Source: Mesorhizobium sp. PAMC28654 (GTDB lineage: Bacteria; Pseudomonadota; Alphaproteobacteria; Rhizobiales; Rhizobiaceae). From it: 64,000 nucleotides of DNA. How positions within the stretch are numbered: position 1 is the stretch's first letter; the number at the start of each line of letters is the position of its first letter. The stretch covers positions 992,001 through 1,056,000 of the forward strand of contig NZ_CP085135.1 in assembly GCF_020616515.1 (NCBI RefSeq), read 5' to 3'. The position numbers and the translations under genes were made by a program. This document shows, piece after piece, positions 1 to 8,851 of the stretch. Below the pieces are notes generated by a model, which had not been told where the DNA came from, searched no databases, and worked only from the letters and a program-made list of their open reading frames with translations.

Positions 1-65
1 TGCCCGATCGAGGCGGCTGGCCGGTCTCCGACGTTTCCTAGTGGCAATCCCGCGAATCAAGAAGA

Positions 66-91
66 CGCGGGGGCCGCAAATGGCCCCTGCG
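66..91. terminator. GC-rich hairpin, possible terminator of an upstream gene
   Basis: Ten complementary base pairs (66-75 with 82-91, one G-T pair) enclose a six-base loop. There is no T-run after it, so intrinsic termination is uncertain. A reading frame entering from the window edge stops at 39-41, which would fit the end of an upstream gene, but only about 12 codons are visible. Confidence 0.35.
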
Positions 92-180
92 TCGCCCAAC
101 TCAAATCATTTCTATGGTTCATGTCGAATAGCAGATATCTTGGGGTTGAAGCATTGAGGGTCATGTTCTATACATGAGAT

Positions 181-570
181 ATGATGGACAGCGGTGGCAC
201 AAAAGTTGCGCGTCCGACCTTGCAGGCCGCGCTGAAGCGGGGCTTCATGGGGCGGTGTCCAAATTGCGGTCAGGGAAAGCTGTATCGCGCATATCTGACG
301 CAAGTAGAAAATTGTGCCGAGTGCGGCGAGCGCTTTGGCGATATTGAATCGGATGATGCAGCGCCATGGTTTACAATCCTGTTGGCGAGCATAGCTGCAG
401 CTCCGCTCTATTTTTTGTTCCAGTCTCTTCTGGCATCACACTTCGTTGTCACGATGATATTATTGGTGCTGATTGTCATTGTGCTGATCCTCGTTTTGCT
501 GCCACGGGTTAAGGGCGTGTTGCTCAGTGCTTTTTGGCTGTCACGGCTGGACCGCGGCACCTCCGGATGA
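181..570 (+). CDS. DUF983 family small membrane protein
   Basis: This 129-residue protein has the DUF983 layout. An N-terminal CPNCG motif and a CAEC motif form a likely zinc-ribbon (about residues 27-50), followed by two hydrophobic segments (about 60-80 and 84-106). DUF983 proteins are common in Alphaproteobacteria; their role is not established, though some lie near cytochrome oxidase assembly genes. The start is an ATG followed directly by a second ATG, and either could be used. It stands alone here, and the XRE gene follows about 100 bases later on the same strand. Family assignment is good; function is unknown. Confidence 0.85.
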   Translation: MMDSGGTKVARPTLQAALKRGFMGRCPNCGQGKLYRAYLTQVENCAECGERFGDIESDDAAPWFTILLASIAAAPLYFLFQSLLASHFVVTMILLVLIVIVLILVLLPRVKGVLLSAFWLSRLDRGTSG

Positions 571-669
571 CCAATACTTGCCGCCAGAGGCGTTGCCTTG
601 CCGCAGCCCGGCGGGCGGTTTTTCGCGATGTAGTTTTTCAAGGGATTCGCAGGTCCGGAGAATTTGGAG

Positions 670-942
670 ATGATTACCGCTTCGCAGATGCGAGCAGCGC
701 GGGCCTTGCTCGGAATGGACCAGAGAACTCTGGCTGAACGTGCCGGCGTTTCGCTCCCGACCATTCAACGCATGGAGGCCAGCGAAGGCGATGTACGGGA
801 TGTAGCCGAGACACACATGAAAGTCATAAGCGCATTCAGGGCAGAGGGCGTTGAAATGATCGGCGATCATGAACGCAGTAATGACGGGGGGCGCGGCGTA
901 CGCCTGGCGCATCCGGTCGGGTTAACAGGCCGGACTCACTGA
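670..942 (+). CDS. small XRE-family HTH transcriptional regulator
   Basis: This 90-residue protein opens with MITASQMRAARALLG, the typical start of short rhizobial XRE regulators. A helix-turn-helix follows over about residues 14-38 (DQRTLAERAGVSLPTIQRME). The C-terminal part, with GDHERSNDGGRGVRL, is shared with the damaged relative at 4256-4527. A TTG two codons upstream (664) is an alternative start, but the ATG matches the family. It probably binds DNA as a dimer; its target is unknown. It lies after DUF983 with no evident operon. Confidence 0.85.
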   Translation: MITASQMRAARALLGMDQRTLAERAGVSLPTIQRMEASEGDVRDVAETHMKVISAFRAEGVEMIGDHERSNDGGRGVRLAHPVGLTGRTH

Positions 943-1012
943 TTGCAATGCTCGCCTGGAGTCCAACTCCGGTTATGCAGAAAGGGCGTTCGAGAGACGC
1001 AGCGGGGAAGCC

Positions 1013-1234
1013 ATGAAGTCTGATCGCTCGATGAAGCGACGGTATACGCCAAATCAAGAGCCAACAGGTGGCAGTTGGTCCGTTCTGGACACTCGCCCTG
1101 AACGGCCCACAGAAACGCCTTCCCGCGTCATGGTGGGCCTTAGCAAGGATGATGCATCCGACGCCGCCGATCTGCTCAACAAGCTTGATGATCAAAAGAC
1201 AGGCCGATCCAAACAAAATCGGCGGTTCAAGTGA
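1013..1234 (+). CDS. small hypothetical protein
   Basis: This 73-residue charged protein starts at an ATG preceded by a GGGGAAG stretch at a reasonable ribosome-binding distance. Its middle reads RVMVGLSKDDASDAADLLNKLDD, which looks like a single amphipathic helix. No known domain, signal or membrane segment is recognisable. It lies 70 bases after the XRE gene on the same strand and could be co-transcribed with it. The call rests on coherent composition and start context only. Confidence 0.4.
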   Translation: MKSDRSMKRRYTPNQEPTGGSWSVLDTRPERPTETPSRVMVGLSKDDASDAADLLNKLDDQKTGRSKQNRRFK

Positions 1235-1700
1235 AAGACGAAGCCCAAACGAACCAAGAATCGGCATGCTTGATCTACGGCTTGCCAGGAGTTTTGAGTC
1301 CGCTTTTGATCGTCATGACGGGCCTGGATGCACGATGACAAAGGAAGGCATACACAGACGCATGATGGACTTTGACTCCTCGATGACAGCGTAACCGCCA
1401 GCTACGGAAGTGGCTCGGCCGAAGACGCTGTACGACCATGCGGCACTGCAGAAATCGCTGGCGATCACCGCCATCTCACCGATTTCGGCTCGGGCGATGC
1501 GCGGGGCGTTGCGGTCGACGGCGGCTGGTCAATCCACCTTACGAAGCGCTCGGACCTGCAGTTGGTCACGGCACAATACCCCGACCTGATCGAACACCAT
1601 TCCATTTTCTGCAAATCCGACGTCGATCAGGGCCAGCTACTGGCCTTCTGACTCAGCAGAGGGATGAACAAAACCCCTTAACTTGGTGGAAGGAAGGATT
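1235..1700. other. gap before hemA with a possible gene remnant
   Basis: No complete gene is visible in this 466-base stretch. A plus-strand frame open from about 1376 to the stop near 1651 reads like the C-terminal end of a protein (for example LQLVTAQYPDLIEHHS) but has no start codon. It may be the tail of a decayed gene. No clear promoter for hemA can be picked out. Confidence 0.25.
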
Positions 1701-2915
1701 ATGGACTTCGAAGCTCTCCTCGCCGCTAGGCTTGATGGCCTGCATAAGGAAGGGCGCTATCGGGTTTTTGCCGAGATTGAACGTCACGCAGGCTCGTTTC
1801 CACACGCAACTCGCCACGCTGACGGCTTGAAGCGCGACGTGACCGTGTGGTGTTCCAACGACTACTTGGGCATGGGGCAGAGCCCAAAGGTGATTGCCGC
1901 CATGCACGAAGCCCTCGATAAATCCGGCGCCGGCGCCGGCGGCACGCGCAACATTTCCGGCAATAGCCATGATCATGTCCTTCTTGAGCGCGAACTTGCT
2001 GATCTGCATGGCAAGGAGGCCGCCCTGCTCTTTACCTCAGGCTACGTGTCGAACTGGGCCACGCTCGGCACGCTTGGCGCCAGTATTCCAGACTGCCTGA
2101 TTCTCTCCGACGAGAGCAACCACGCCTCGATGATAGAGGGCATCCGCCATTCGAGGGCAGAGAAACGGATTTGGAGGCACAACGACCCGAAGGACCTTGA
2201 CCGCATCCTCTGCGAATACGGTCCAGAGCGCCCGAAAATCATCGCTTTCGAGTCCGTCTATTCAATGGACGGCGACATCGCGCCGATCGCCGAGATTCTC
2301 GCCGTTGCTGAACGGCATGGTGCGATGACCTACCTCGATGAGGTCCATGCCGTCGGCCTGTACGGGCCATACGGAGGTGGCATCGCCGAGCGTGAGGGGC
2401 TTATGAACCGCGTCACGATCATCGAGGGAACGCTTGGCAAGGCATTCGGTGTGATGGGCGGTTATATCACCGGGTCCGCTGTCGTCTGCGATTTTATCCG
2501 CTCATTCGCGTCTGGATTCATTTTCTCGACAGCACTCCCGCCAGCGGTCGTGGCTGGCGCGCTAGCTTCGATCCGTCACCTGAAGACATCGAACTTAGAG
2601 CGTGATCGACACCAGGAGTGCGTAAGAAAAGTCCGCAGCCGGCTTAACAGCATTGGCATCCCGTGCCTTCCAAATCCAAGCCATATCGTGCCAGTGATGG
2701 TATGCGACCCCGTAAAATGTAAATGGATCGGTGACATCTTGCTCGATCGGTACGGGATCTACCTGCAACCCATCAATTATCCGACTGTGCCGCGTGGCAC
2801 GGAGAGATTGCGCATTACGCCTTCGCCGCTGCATACGGATTCAGACATTGACCATCTTGCCAACTCGCTCTCTGACCTTTGGTCGAAATGTGCGCTCGCA
2901 AGACAAGTGGCGTAA
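1701..2915 (+). CDS. hemA: 5-aminolevulinate synthase
   Basis: This 404-residue pyridoxal-phosphate enzyme condenses glycine and succinyl-CoA to 5-aminolevulinate, the first step of haem synthesis by the Shemin (C4) pathway used by Alphaproteobacteria. Family motifs are visible: CSNDYLGMG, the glycine-rich [24 protein letters not shown], and the PLP-binding lysine K247 in EGTLGKAFG. Length is normal for the family. The ATG at 1701 is preferred over an in-frame TTG at 1683 because AGGAAGG lies just upstream and the family begins close to this point. Neighbours are not haem genes, so this may be an extra hemA copy; that is inference. Confidence 0.95.
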   Translation: MDFEALLAARLDGLHKEGRYRVFAEIERHAGSFPHATRHADGLKRDVTVWCSNDYLGMGQSPKVIAAMHEALDKSGAGAGGTRNISGNSHDHVLLERELADLHGKEAALLFTSGYVSNWATLGTLGASIPDCLILSDESNHASMIEGIRHSRAEKRIWRHNDPKDLDRILCEYGPERPKIIAFESVYSMDGDIAPIAEILAVAERHGAMTYLDEVHAVGLYGPYGGGIAEREGLMNRVTIIEGTLGKAFGVMGGYITGSAVVCDFIRSFASGFIFSTALPPAVVAGALASIRHLKTSNLERDRHQECVRKVRSRLNSIGIPCLPNPSHIVPVMVCDPVKCKWIGDILLDRYGIYLQPINYPTVPRGTERLRITPSPLHTDSDIDHLANSLSDLWSKCALARQVA

Positions 2916-3058
2916 GATTTCCATTCGTGGGTCCTTTCCTTGGAATGGCCCAGAGACTTTGACTGCGATCGAGGGGTGCACGCCAGTTTGAATTCTGCGT
3001 CCTGCGGCTGCTCCATCCTTCAAAGCCGAGAAAAGGTTCGCAGAATACCCGGCATCGA
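2916..3058. other. short gap after hemA, nothing recognised
   Basis: This is a convergent gap between hemA and the small minus-strand reading frames. I see no strong hairpin or coding signal in it. Confidence 0.3.
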
Positions 3059-3349
3059 CTACCGTTCCCGGTGCTCCCGAGCTGCCGCATTCGCCATGGG
3101 CGACTGCCATTCATATTCAAGGTGGCCGTTCTGATCTTGAGCACCAAACAGGGTGCCTTCCGTCACCCCCTGAATGATCTCCGTAATGGCAGATCGCAGG
3201 GCCGCAAGCGCAGCCACGCCATGGTAAACGTCTCGTGTGTAGACAACCACTCGCACGGTTTCGTCCGCCACCCCAATGGGCTGCACGTCAATCACTGTCG
3301 TCGCATGCGGTTCGTCTGCGAGACGCCTCCAAGCGTTCGGCTTCATCAT
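3059..3349 (-). CDS. hypothetical protein, 96 residues
   Basis: The minus-strand frame encodes a soluble, balanced protein (HATTVIDVQPIGV, TVRVVVYTRDVYHGVAALAAL). The start is a double ATG preceded by AAGAGGA, a good ribosome-binding site. No domain is recognised. Its start overlaps the end of the 64-residue frame at 3288-3482 by 62 bases, so a frameshift in one longer gene cannot be excluded. It converges on hemA. Confidence 0.45.
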   Translation of the reverse strand: MMKPNAWRRLADEPHATTVIDVQPIGVADETVRVVVYTRDVYHGVAALAALRSAITEIIQGVTEGTLFGAQDQNGHLEYEWQSPMANAAAREHRER

Positions 3350-3482
3350 CGTTCGTCCTCTTGGGAACCAGGTACATCGACACGCTATGTTTCGTTGAAG
3401 TGGACGGGGCTTTCCCTAGACCCTTAGCAATCGCTGCTTGAAATTGGTTCGCTTCGTCGTCAAGGCGCGACAGGGTCTGCAT
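3288..3482 (-). CDS. hypothetical small protein upstream of the 96-residue frame
   Basis: This 64-residue charged polypeptide (DDEANQFQAAIAKGLGKAPS) overlaps the start of the 3059-3349 gene in another frame. It may be a separate leader gene or the N-terminal half of a once longer gene joined to 3059-3349. There is no recognisable domain. Support is weak and rests on composition and order. Confidence 0.25.
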   Translation of the reverse strand: MQTLSRLDDEANQFQAAIAKGLGKAPSTSTKHSVSMYLVPKRTNDDEAERLEASRRRTACDDSD

Positions 3483-3610
3483 TATACCGAACTATGAGTC
3501 CGATGTCCTCTTCACCGTGCCGCTTGCAAGAGCCAAACCGGATTTCGACTTGGCAACACAGCCGCCGAGGCTTTGAAAAGAACGCAGCGGGAACTCGCGG
3601 CGGCGCACCA

Positions 3611-4138
3611 TCAGAGCAGATGCAATGACGAAATAAGAACCTGTGCAACCAACCAATTGGCGCCAAGCTTCTGAAGCAGGACGTTTTCCCTGACGCCCAG
3701 TTGCGCTGCTACCTCGGGCACCGACATTGTCTGTGACGACAGCATCACGCGCGCCGCCGCGATCTGCTTGTCGTCGAAATCGTCGTTGTTGGCCTTGCGA
3801 ACGTGGTCGAGGCGGTCAAAAGCCTTGAACACCCGGGCTGCCTGGTTGGGTAGCCAGTCGACAGTGTCAATTTCATCTTCTATCGACACCAATCCGGCGT
3901 CGAGAATGCGCAACGAGCCCAACACCATGCTCAACTTGCCGGGTGTAGGGGCAAGCCTGGAAAGAGCATCGACAACCAGGACATCACCTGACTTAATTGC
4001 CCCAAGCAGGGCTACCAGGCGCGGTTGACGGAAAGACCTTTCAACATAGACCCGGTCGCACCCTGCTTTCAGCAGGCGTGCGGTCTGAGCCGCCCCATCT
4101 TCGTCAGTCGCCTTTAGAAGGGCATACCCCAATCGCAT
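3611..4138 (-). CDS. degenerate serine-recombinase (resolvase-like) protein
   Basis: This 175-residue protein has the layout of a resolvase/invertase. An N-terminal catalytic-like fold opens with MRLGYALLKATDEDG, a middle segment reads SGDVLVVDALSRLAPTPG, and a C-terminal Hin-type HTH (about residues 125-160, QIAAARVMLSSQTMSVPEVA) follows. Active members read YARVST near residue 10, where the serine is the nucleophile. Here that serine is replaced (YALLKAT), and the usual arginines of the DRLGRS region are also changed. It is therefore probably catalytically dead and perhaps a DNA-binding relic. It lies between hemA and a broken XRE gene, suggesting an old mobile segment. Confidence 0.7.
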   Translation of the reverse strand: MRLGYALLKATDEDGAAQTARLLKAGCDRVYVERSFRQPRLVALLGAIKSGDVLVVDALSRLAPTPGKLSMVLGSLRILDAGLVSIEDEIDTVDWLPNQAARVFKAFDRLDHVRKANNDDFDDKQIAAARVMLSSQTMSVPEVAAQLGVRENVLLQKLGANWLVAQVLISSLHLL

Positions 4139-4255
4139 TTTTCGGTCCTAGGCTGTGAGAAGCAACGTCCGAAGCTGGCGCTGTGCCCGAGGCAATGGCA
4201 ATCCGGCAGGAACGTCGGCGTAAGGGTCGGCGGTCGCCGTCTCTAAGACGGTCTT

Positions 4256-4527
4256 TCAATGCGCTTTCCCAAGAAGCACGTCGGGATGACGCAAGCGGAC
4301 GCCTCGCCCACCCCGATCGCTCCGCTCATGGTCGCCGACGAAATCGACACCCACGCCATTGAGCGCCTGAACGACTTTGGTCAGTGAGTCGACCACGCCG
4401 CGCACGTTGCCATCGCTGGCCTCCATGCGTTGAATGGTAGCGATGGATACTCCCGACAACTCGGCCAGTTTGACCGATCGATACCCAGAAGCGCCCGCGC
4501 GGCTCGCATTTGTGCAGAAGTGATCAC
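4256..4527 (-). pseudogene. frameshifted XRE-family regulator
   Basis: A GTG at 4527 begins ITSAQMRAARALLGID, the family start. A one-base deletion (or equivalent) near 4475 then throws the frame. The second part, from 4459 down, reads SGVSIATIQRMEASDGNVRG and continues to GDHERSDRGGRGVRL. Joined across the lesion, the protein matches the intact XRE regulator at 670-942 over its whole length. The result is a helix-turn-helix broken in its first helix. A sequencing error is possible, as there is only one lesion. Confidence 0.75.
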
Positions 4528-4768
4528 GCTACCCCTCGTTAGCTAGCAGTAAAGCAATTCAAAAGTAGCATAGTGATATTTTAGATAGCAATAAAGATGT
4601 TTCACACACGCATGCAAACTTGATCGATGAGGCTGATTCCTGCCAGAAGCCGGACATACATGGCTTCCGTTCCGGCATTGGCGACAAATACGCAACTGTC
4701 GTCACACGGAGGCCGCACGCCTCTTCGCGCGCCAAAAGCCAGTCGGGTGTTGCGAATTGAGGCGTGCT

Positions 4769-5161
4769 CTAAAGCCGTCCGGCCCAGCCGATCATGGCGC
4801 TTCGGTTGCCGGGCTCCAGGTCGTGGCCTCTGCCACTGCGCGATTCCAGCATTTGCGCCTTGGAGAGCTCTGCTTCGGCCTCGGCGAGGAGTGGCTCGGC
4901 TACGGTTCTCTGCCGCAGAAGGTCTGATTGCGAATTTTTGAGGTTGTCTCGACGCAGACGGGCGGCCTTGGCGAAGGTCGGATAGGCAAAATGGTTGATG
5001 TCGGAGATGCCGGCTTTCTTTTCTTCGGCATTGATCTGGACGTCCAGATCTCGCCCCATTCGATCGAAATCGGCAATCATCATGTCGAGTTGCAGCAGTT
5101 GCCGCCGTTTCTCATTCACCTGAAACTGCTTCAGTCCGACAAGATTGCCACGTGGTCTCAT
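4769..5161 (-). CDS. fliJ: flagellar export chaperone FliJ-like protein
   Basis: This 130-residue, strongly helical, charged protein resembles rhizobial FliJ, a coiled-coil component of the flagellar type III export apparatus that works with the FliI ATPase. Typical stretches are LVGLKQFQVNEKRRQLLQLD, INAEEKKAGISDINHFAYPT and RLRRDNLKNSQSDLL. The ATG at 5161 (MRPRGNLVGLKQ) fits the family better than the upstream in-frame ATG at 5185. Normally fliJ is beside fliI, but no other flagellar gene is in this window, so this is an orphan copy of uncertain use. The last 20 residues look unlike the family. Confidence 0.7.
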   Translation of the reverse strand: MRPRGNLVGLKQFQVNEKRRQLLQLDMMIADFDRMGRDLDVQINAEEKKAGISDINHFAYPTFAKAARLRRDNLKNSQSDLLRQRTVAEPLLAEAEAELSKAQMLESRSGRGHDLEPGNRSAMIGWAGRL

Positions 5162-5536
5162 GACTCGGTACTCCGGTACGCGCACTCGCTCCCATCAAAC
5201 CGCTTCGTTCAGCCCTTAAAGTTCGACCTTCAGCGACTCTCACGGCTTCCGGCTCGACAGGAAACATACATTTCCAAAATCCTTGGCAGATAGCTATGAG
5301 TTCAATGGCATCGACAACCATGCGCGCGAGGACTTAAGGGGCAGTAAAAAGCGGAATAGGACAATAGGCGTGACCTAATCAAACGCGCGCGAGGAAAGGT
5401 ACGCGGCCTTAGGCGCCCTGCCCCGCGAAATTCCACATTTGACAAGTTGGAGACGAGCTAAGGGTCAATCTCTTCAAAGGGCGGTTGACCTTTCCTGTCG
5501 CAGGGCCATTCTGCCCAGCACATTGAAAGAAGACGA
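5162..5536. other. intergenic region, nothing recognised
   Basis: This gap separates the divergent fliJ-like gene and bpt. Frames here are short and have shadow-like composition. I see no clear sigma-70 promoter or hairpin. The promoters of both flanking genes should lie inside it. Confidence 0.3.
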
Positions 5537-6283
5537 ATGACACACCGCCCACAATCTTCGCCACAGTTCTATCTGACCGCCCCAACACTCTGCCCGTATC
5601 TGGAAAGCCAATTCGAGCGAAAGATTTTCGCGCACCTTGTCGACGGGAAAGCAGCCGAACTGAATGATCACTTGTCACAAAGCGGGTTCCGGCGATCACA
5701 GAATATTGCCTATCGACCAGCCTGCGAGACCTGTCACGCCTGCATATCGGTGCGGGTCCTAGTCAAGGAATTCAATACGACCCGCTCGATGCAACGGGTT
5801 TGGCTGCGCAACAGGAATCTCATCAGTTCCACACACAAGGCTCAGGCATCAACCGAGCAATTTACCCTCTTCCGACGTTATGTGGACGCGCGGCATCGTG
5901 CAGGTGGAATGTCCGACATGGGCATCCTCGAATATGCGATGATGGTCGAAGATACGCACGTTAATACACAGATAATCGAATACCGGCGCCGTAGGCCGGG
6001 TCCACTGACGGACAACACCAGCGACGGCGTGCTCGTCGCTACCGCGCTGACCGACGTCATGACCGACGGCCTGTCGATGGTCTATTCCTTCTACGATCCC
6101 GATGACAGAGGCACGTCGCTCGGAACGCTCATGATCCTTGATCACATCAATCGGGCGCAAGCTTTGAAGCTTCCCTACGTCTATCTAGGGTATTGGATCG
6201 AAGGCTCCCGCAAGATGCAATACAAGATCCGCTTCATCCCCCAGGAGCATCTGGGCATCAACGGCTGGGAACGGCGCGACTGA
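5537..6283 (+). CDS. bpt: aspartate/glutamate leucyltransferase (arginyl-tRNA-protein transferase family)
   Basis: This 248-residue enzyme transfers leucine from leucyl-tRNA to the N-terminus of proteins that begin with Asp or Glu, marking them for ClpS/ClpAP degradation (bacterial N-end rule). Diagnostic segments are [13 protein letters not shown] at the N-terminus, the cysteine cluster [16 protein letters not shown] (about residues 57-73), and the C-terminal [18 protein letters not shown]. Length is usual for Bpt. It is transcribed alone and converges with the dehydratase gene. Bpt rather than eukaryote-like Ate is inferred from the bacterial length and pattern. Confidence 0.95.
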   Translation: MTHRPQSSPQFYLTAPTLCPYLESQFERKIFAHLVDGKAAELNDHLSQSGFRRSQNIAYRPACETCHACISVRVLVKEFNTTRSMQRVWLRNRNLISSTHKAQASTEQFTLFRRYVDARHRAGGMSDMGILEYAMMVEDTHVNTQIIEYRRRRPGPLTDNTSDGVLVATALTDVMTDGLSMVYSFYDPDDRGTSLGTLMILDHINRAQALKLPYVYLGYWIEGSRKMQYKIRFIPQEHLGINGWERRD

Positions 6284-6386
6284 TCCGGCGTCTGCTCCAT
6301 CCAATGCGGGCACAATGGATACGCCTCGATGGCCGGGCAGGCAAGCGGATCACAGGCCACATGGCGCAAGGCAACACACTCCCAGC

Positions 6387-8192
6387 TCAGTGATTGTCCC
6401 TCGGCACGCCGCTGGTGTGTGCCACATCCTGGTATTTCACCGCCGGCTTCAGCACCATGCCGTCTGCAAGCTGTTCGACCATGCCGCGCTGGATTTCCTG
6501 CCAGGGCGTCTGGTGCTTGGGAGAGTGATAGCCGCCATTGGTCTGCAGCTTGGCACGGCGGCGAGCGATCTCGTCGTCGGTGACGAGGATGTCGGCGGTA
6601 CCCTTCCTCAGGTCGATGCGGACGCGGTCGCCGGCCTTGAGCAGGGCCAGCCCGCCGCCAATCGCCGCTTCAGGCGAGGCATTGAGGATCGAAGGCGTGC
6701 CCGACGTGCCTGACTGACGGCCGTCGCCAACGCAAGGCAGCGAGTGGATGCCACGTTTGATGAGATAGGCCGGCGGCTGCATGTTGACCACTTCAGCCCC
6801 ACCGGGATAGCCGACAGGCCCTGCCCCACGCATGAAGAGGATAGCGAACTCGTCGATGTTCTCGGCCGGATCATCGATGCGGGCGTGGTAATCTTCCGGT
6901 CCGTCGAACACCACCGCCTTGCCTTCGAAGGCCTCCGGGTCCTTCGGGTTCGACAAATAACGGTCGCGGAACTCCTTGGAGATGACGCTGGTCTTCATGA
7001 TGGCGGAATCGAACAAATTGCCCCTGAGGTTGATGAAGCCGGCTTCCTTGACTAGCGGGGCGGCGACGGTGCGGATGACGTCGGCGTTCTCGTTGACGGC
7101 GCCGCTGCAATTGTCGCCGATTGTCTTGCCATTGACGGTCATGGCTTCCGGATAGGGCAGCAGGCCGGCCTTCATCAATTCGCCCACCACCGCCGGCACG
7201 CCGCCGGCATGATGGTAGTCTTCGCCGAGGTATTCGCCCGCAGGCTGCAAATTCAGCAGCAGTGGGATTTTGTGGCCGACCGCCTGCCAATCGTCATTGT
7301 CGAGCTTGATGCCAAGGTGACGGGCAATGGCGTTGAGATGGATCGGCGCGTTGGTCGAGCCGCCAATGGCCGAATTGACTACGATGGCATTCTCGAAGGC
7401 TTTCCGCGTCATGATGTCGGACGGCTTGAGGTCCTCATGCACCATGTCGACGATGCGCTTTCCGGTCTCGTAGGAAATCTGGCCACGCTCACGGTACGGC
7501 GCCGGGATGGCAGCGCCACCAGGGAGTTCCATGCCAAGTGCTTCTGCCAGTGAATTCATAGTGGTGGCAGTGCCCATGGTGTTGCAGTAGCCGGTGGACG
7601 GCGCCGAGGAGGCGACGATGTCCATGAATTCGTCATAGCCGATCTCGCCGGCCGACAGGCGCTGGCGCGATTCCCAGACGATGGTGCCAGAGCCGGTGCG
7701 CTTGCCCTTGTGCCAGCCGTTAAGCATCGGACCGACCGACAAAGCGATGGCGGGAATGTTGACGGTGGCCGCGGCCATCAGCAAGGCCGGCATTGTCTTG
7801 TCGCAGCCGATGGTGAGCACGACGCCGTCAAGCGGATAGCCGTAGAGCACCTCGACCAGGCTGAGATAGGCTAGGTTGCGGTCAAGTGCCGCGGTCGGGC
7901 GCTTGCCCGTCTCCTGGATCGGATGGCACGGGAACTCGAAAGGAATGCCGCCCATCGACACGATGCCTTCGCGCACGCGCTTGGCCAGCTCGATGTGATG
8001 GCGGTTGCAAGGCGAAAGATCCGAGCCGGTCTGGGCGATGCCGATCAGCGGCTTGCCCGACATCAGTTCGGCGCGCGTCAGTCCGTAGTTCAGGTAGCGC
8101 TCCAGATAAAGAGCGGTCATTCCCGGATTGTCGGGGTTGTCGAACCATTCTTGCGAGCGAAACTTCTTCTTTCGGGTATTGGCGCCGGACAT
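6387..8192 (-). CDS. IlvD/Edd family dehydratase, probably a sugar-acid (arabonate/xylonate-type) dehydratase
   Basis: The 601-residue protein belongs to the IlvD/Edd family of [Fe-S], Mg-dependent dehydratases that turn dihydroxy acids into 2-keto acids. The cluster-ligand motifs are [20 protein letters not shown] and GDNCSG. The N-terminal [20 protein letters not shown] and overall length fit the aldonate (L-arabonate/D-xylonate) branch better than IlvD or Edd. The second ATG (8192) is chosen because AGGGAGG lies five bases before it. No sugar-acid transporter or aldolase is adjacent, so the substrate is inferred only from family branch. Confidence 0.88.
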   Translation of the reverse strand: MSGANTRKKKFRSQEWFDNPDNPGMTALYLERYLNYGLTRAELMSGKPLIGIAQTGSDLSPCNRHHIELAKRVREGIVSMGGIPFEFPCHPIQETGKRPTAALDRNLAYLSLVEVLYGYPLDGVVLTIGCDKTMPALLMAAATVNIPAIALSVGPMLNGWHKGKRTGSGTIVWESRQRLSAGEIGYDEFMDIVASSAPSTGYCNTMGTATTMNSLAEALGMELPGGAAIPAPYRERGQISYETGKRIVDMVHEDLKPSDIMTRKAFENAIVVNSAIGGSTNAPIHLNAIARHLGIKLDNDDWQAVGHKIPLLLNLQPAGEYLGEDYHHAGGVPAVVGELMKAGLLPYPEAMTVNGKTIGDNCSGAVNENADVIRTVAAPLVKEAGFINLRGNLFDSAIMKTSVISKEFRDRYLSNPKDPEAFEGKAVVFDGPEDYHARIDDPAENIDEFAILFMRGAGPVGYPGGAEVVNMQPPAYLIKRGIHSLPCVGDGRQSGTSGTPSILNASPEAAIGGGLALLKAGDRVRIDLRKGTADILVTDDEIARRRAKLQTNGGYHSPKHQTPWQEIQRGMVEQLADGMVLKPAVKYQDVAHTSGVPRDNH

Positions 8193-8351
8193 CATGGCCT
8201 CCCTATTTGTAGGACAAATCGATATGGCAATGCGCAAGAGTAGGCAAGAGGCAGCACCACCCGACCGCAGCCGTCATTTGATACCAGAAAGCTGGAAAGT
8301 CGGCAGGCATGATGACATCATCCGACCGGGTTAGACTACCGGAGTTATAGA

Positions 8352-8592
8352 ATGCTGAGATTGAGCCGCGCCGCGCTCTATGAACTGGTTTGGTCGAAGC
8401 CGTTGACTGAGATTGCCAAGACCTATGGTGTCCGCGATCAGCATATCGCGCAGGCTTGCGACCATCACGACATTGCAAGACCGCGCCGGCCATTGGCAAA
8501 AACTTGATCATGGCAAGGCAGTCGAGAGGATCGTTCTCAGCAACCACACATTCTCCACCGATGATATCATCACCATAGATCCAGCGGGATAG
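8352..8592 (+). pseudogene. frameshifted short conserved protein (LYELVWSKPLTEIAK type)
   Basis: From the ATG at 8352 the frame reads MLRLSRAALYELVWSKPLTE, then VRDQHIAQACDHHDIARPR, a conserved start seen in rhizobial hypothetical proteins with an HTH-like segment. Near 8484 the frame shifts. The original frame stops at 8507, while another frame carries the expected continuation AGHWQKLDHGKAVERIVLS and stops at 8592. It is a decayed or mis-sequenced gene; its function is unknown. Confidence 0.6.
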
Positions 8593-8851
8593 AAGGTGCG
8601 CGGCAGAATGCTCGCTAGGCATCATAGGACGCCCACTATGGTCTAGGAAAATAGCGGGGTTGGGATTGGCCACCGCCGATGCAAACGAAACGCATTTCGC
8701 CGCTCTCGCCGAACCGGACGTCGAGAAACAGCCTTAGCCGCGCCGGCTCAAATCCATAGCTCGGCCACGTTCATCGCGTCTCTTTGCGCGGGGATTCTGT
8801 GCAACAAGCTGTAGTACAACTCTGATATCTCCAGCGCCTGTGGAATACCTA

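Noticed and set aside
1187..1198. TTGATGATCAA near 1188 as an anaerobox
   Set aside because: The half-sites are too close together (no four-base centre), and it lies inside a small reading frame.
4460..4490. Programmed frameshifting in the XRE gene
   Set aside because: There is no slippery run or downstream structure; a simple indel explains the break.
8203..8673. 156-residue minus-strand frame upstream of the dehydratase
   Set aside because: It overlaps the frameshifted conserved gene on the other strand and the dehydratase leader, and has no family resemblance.
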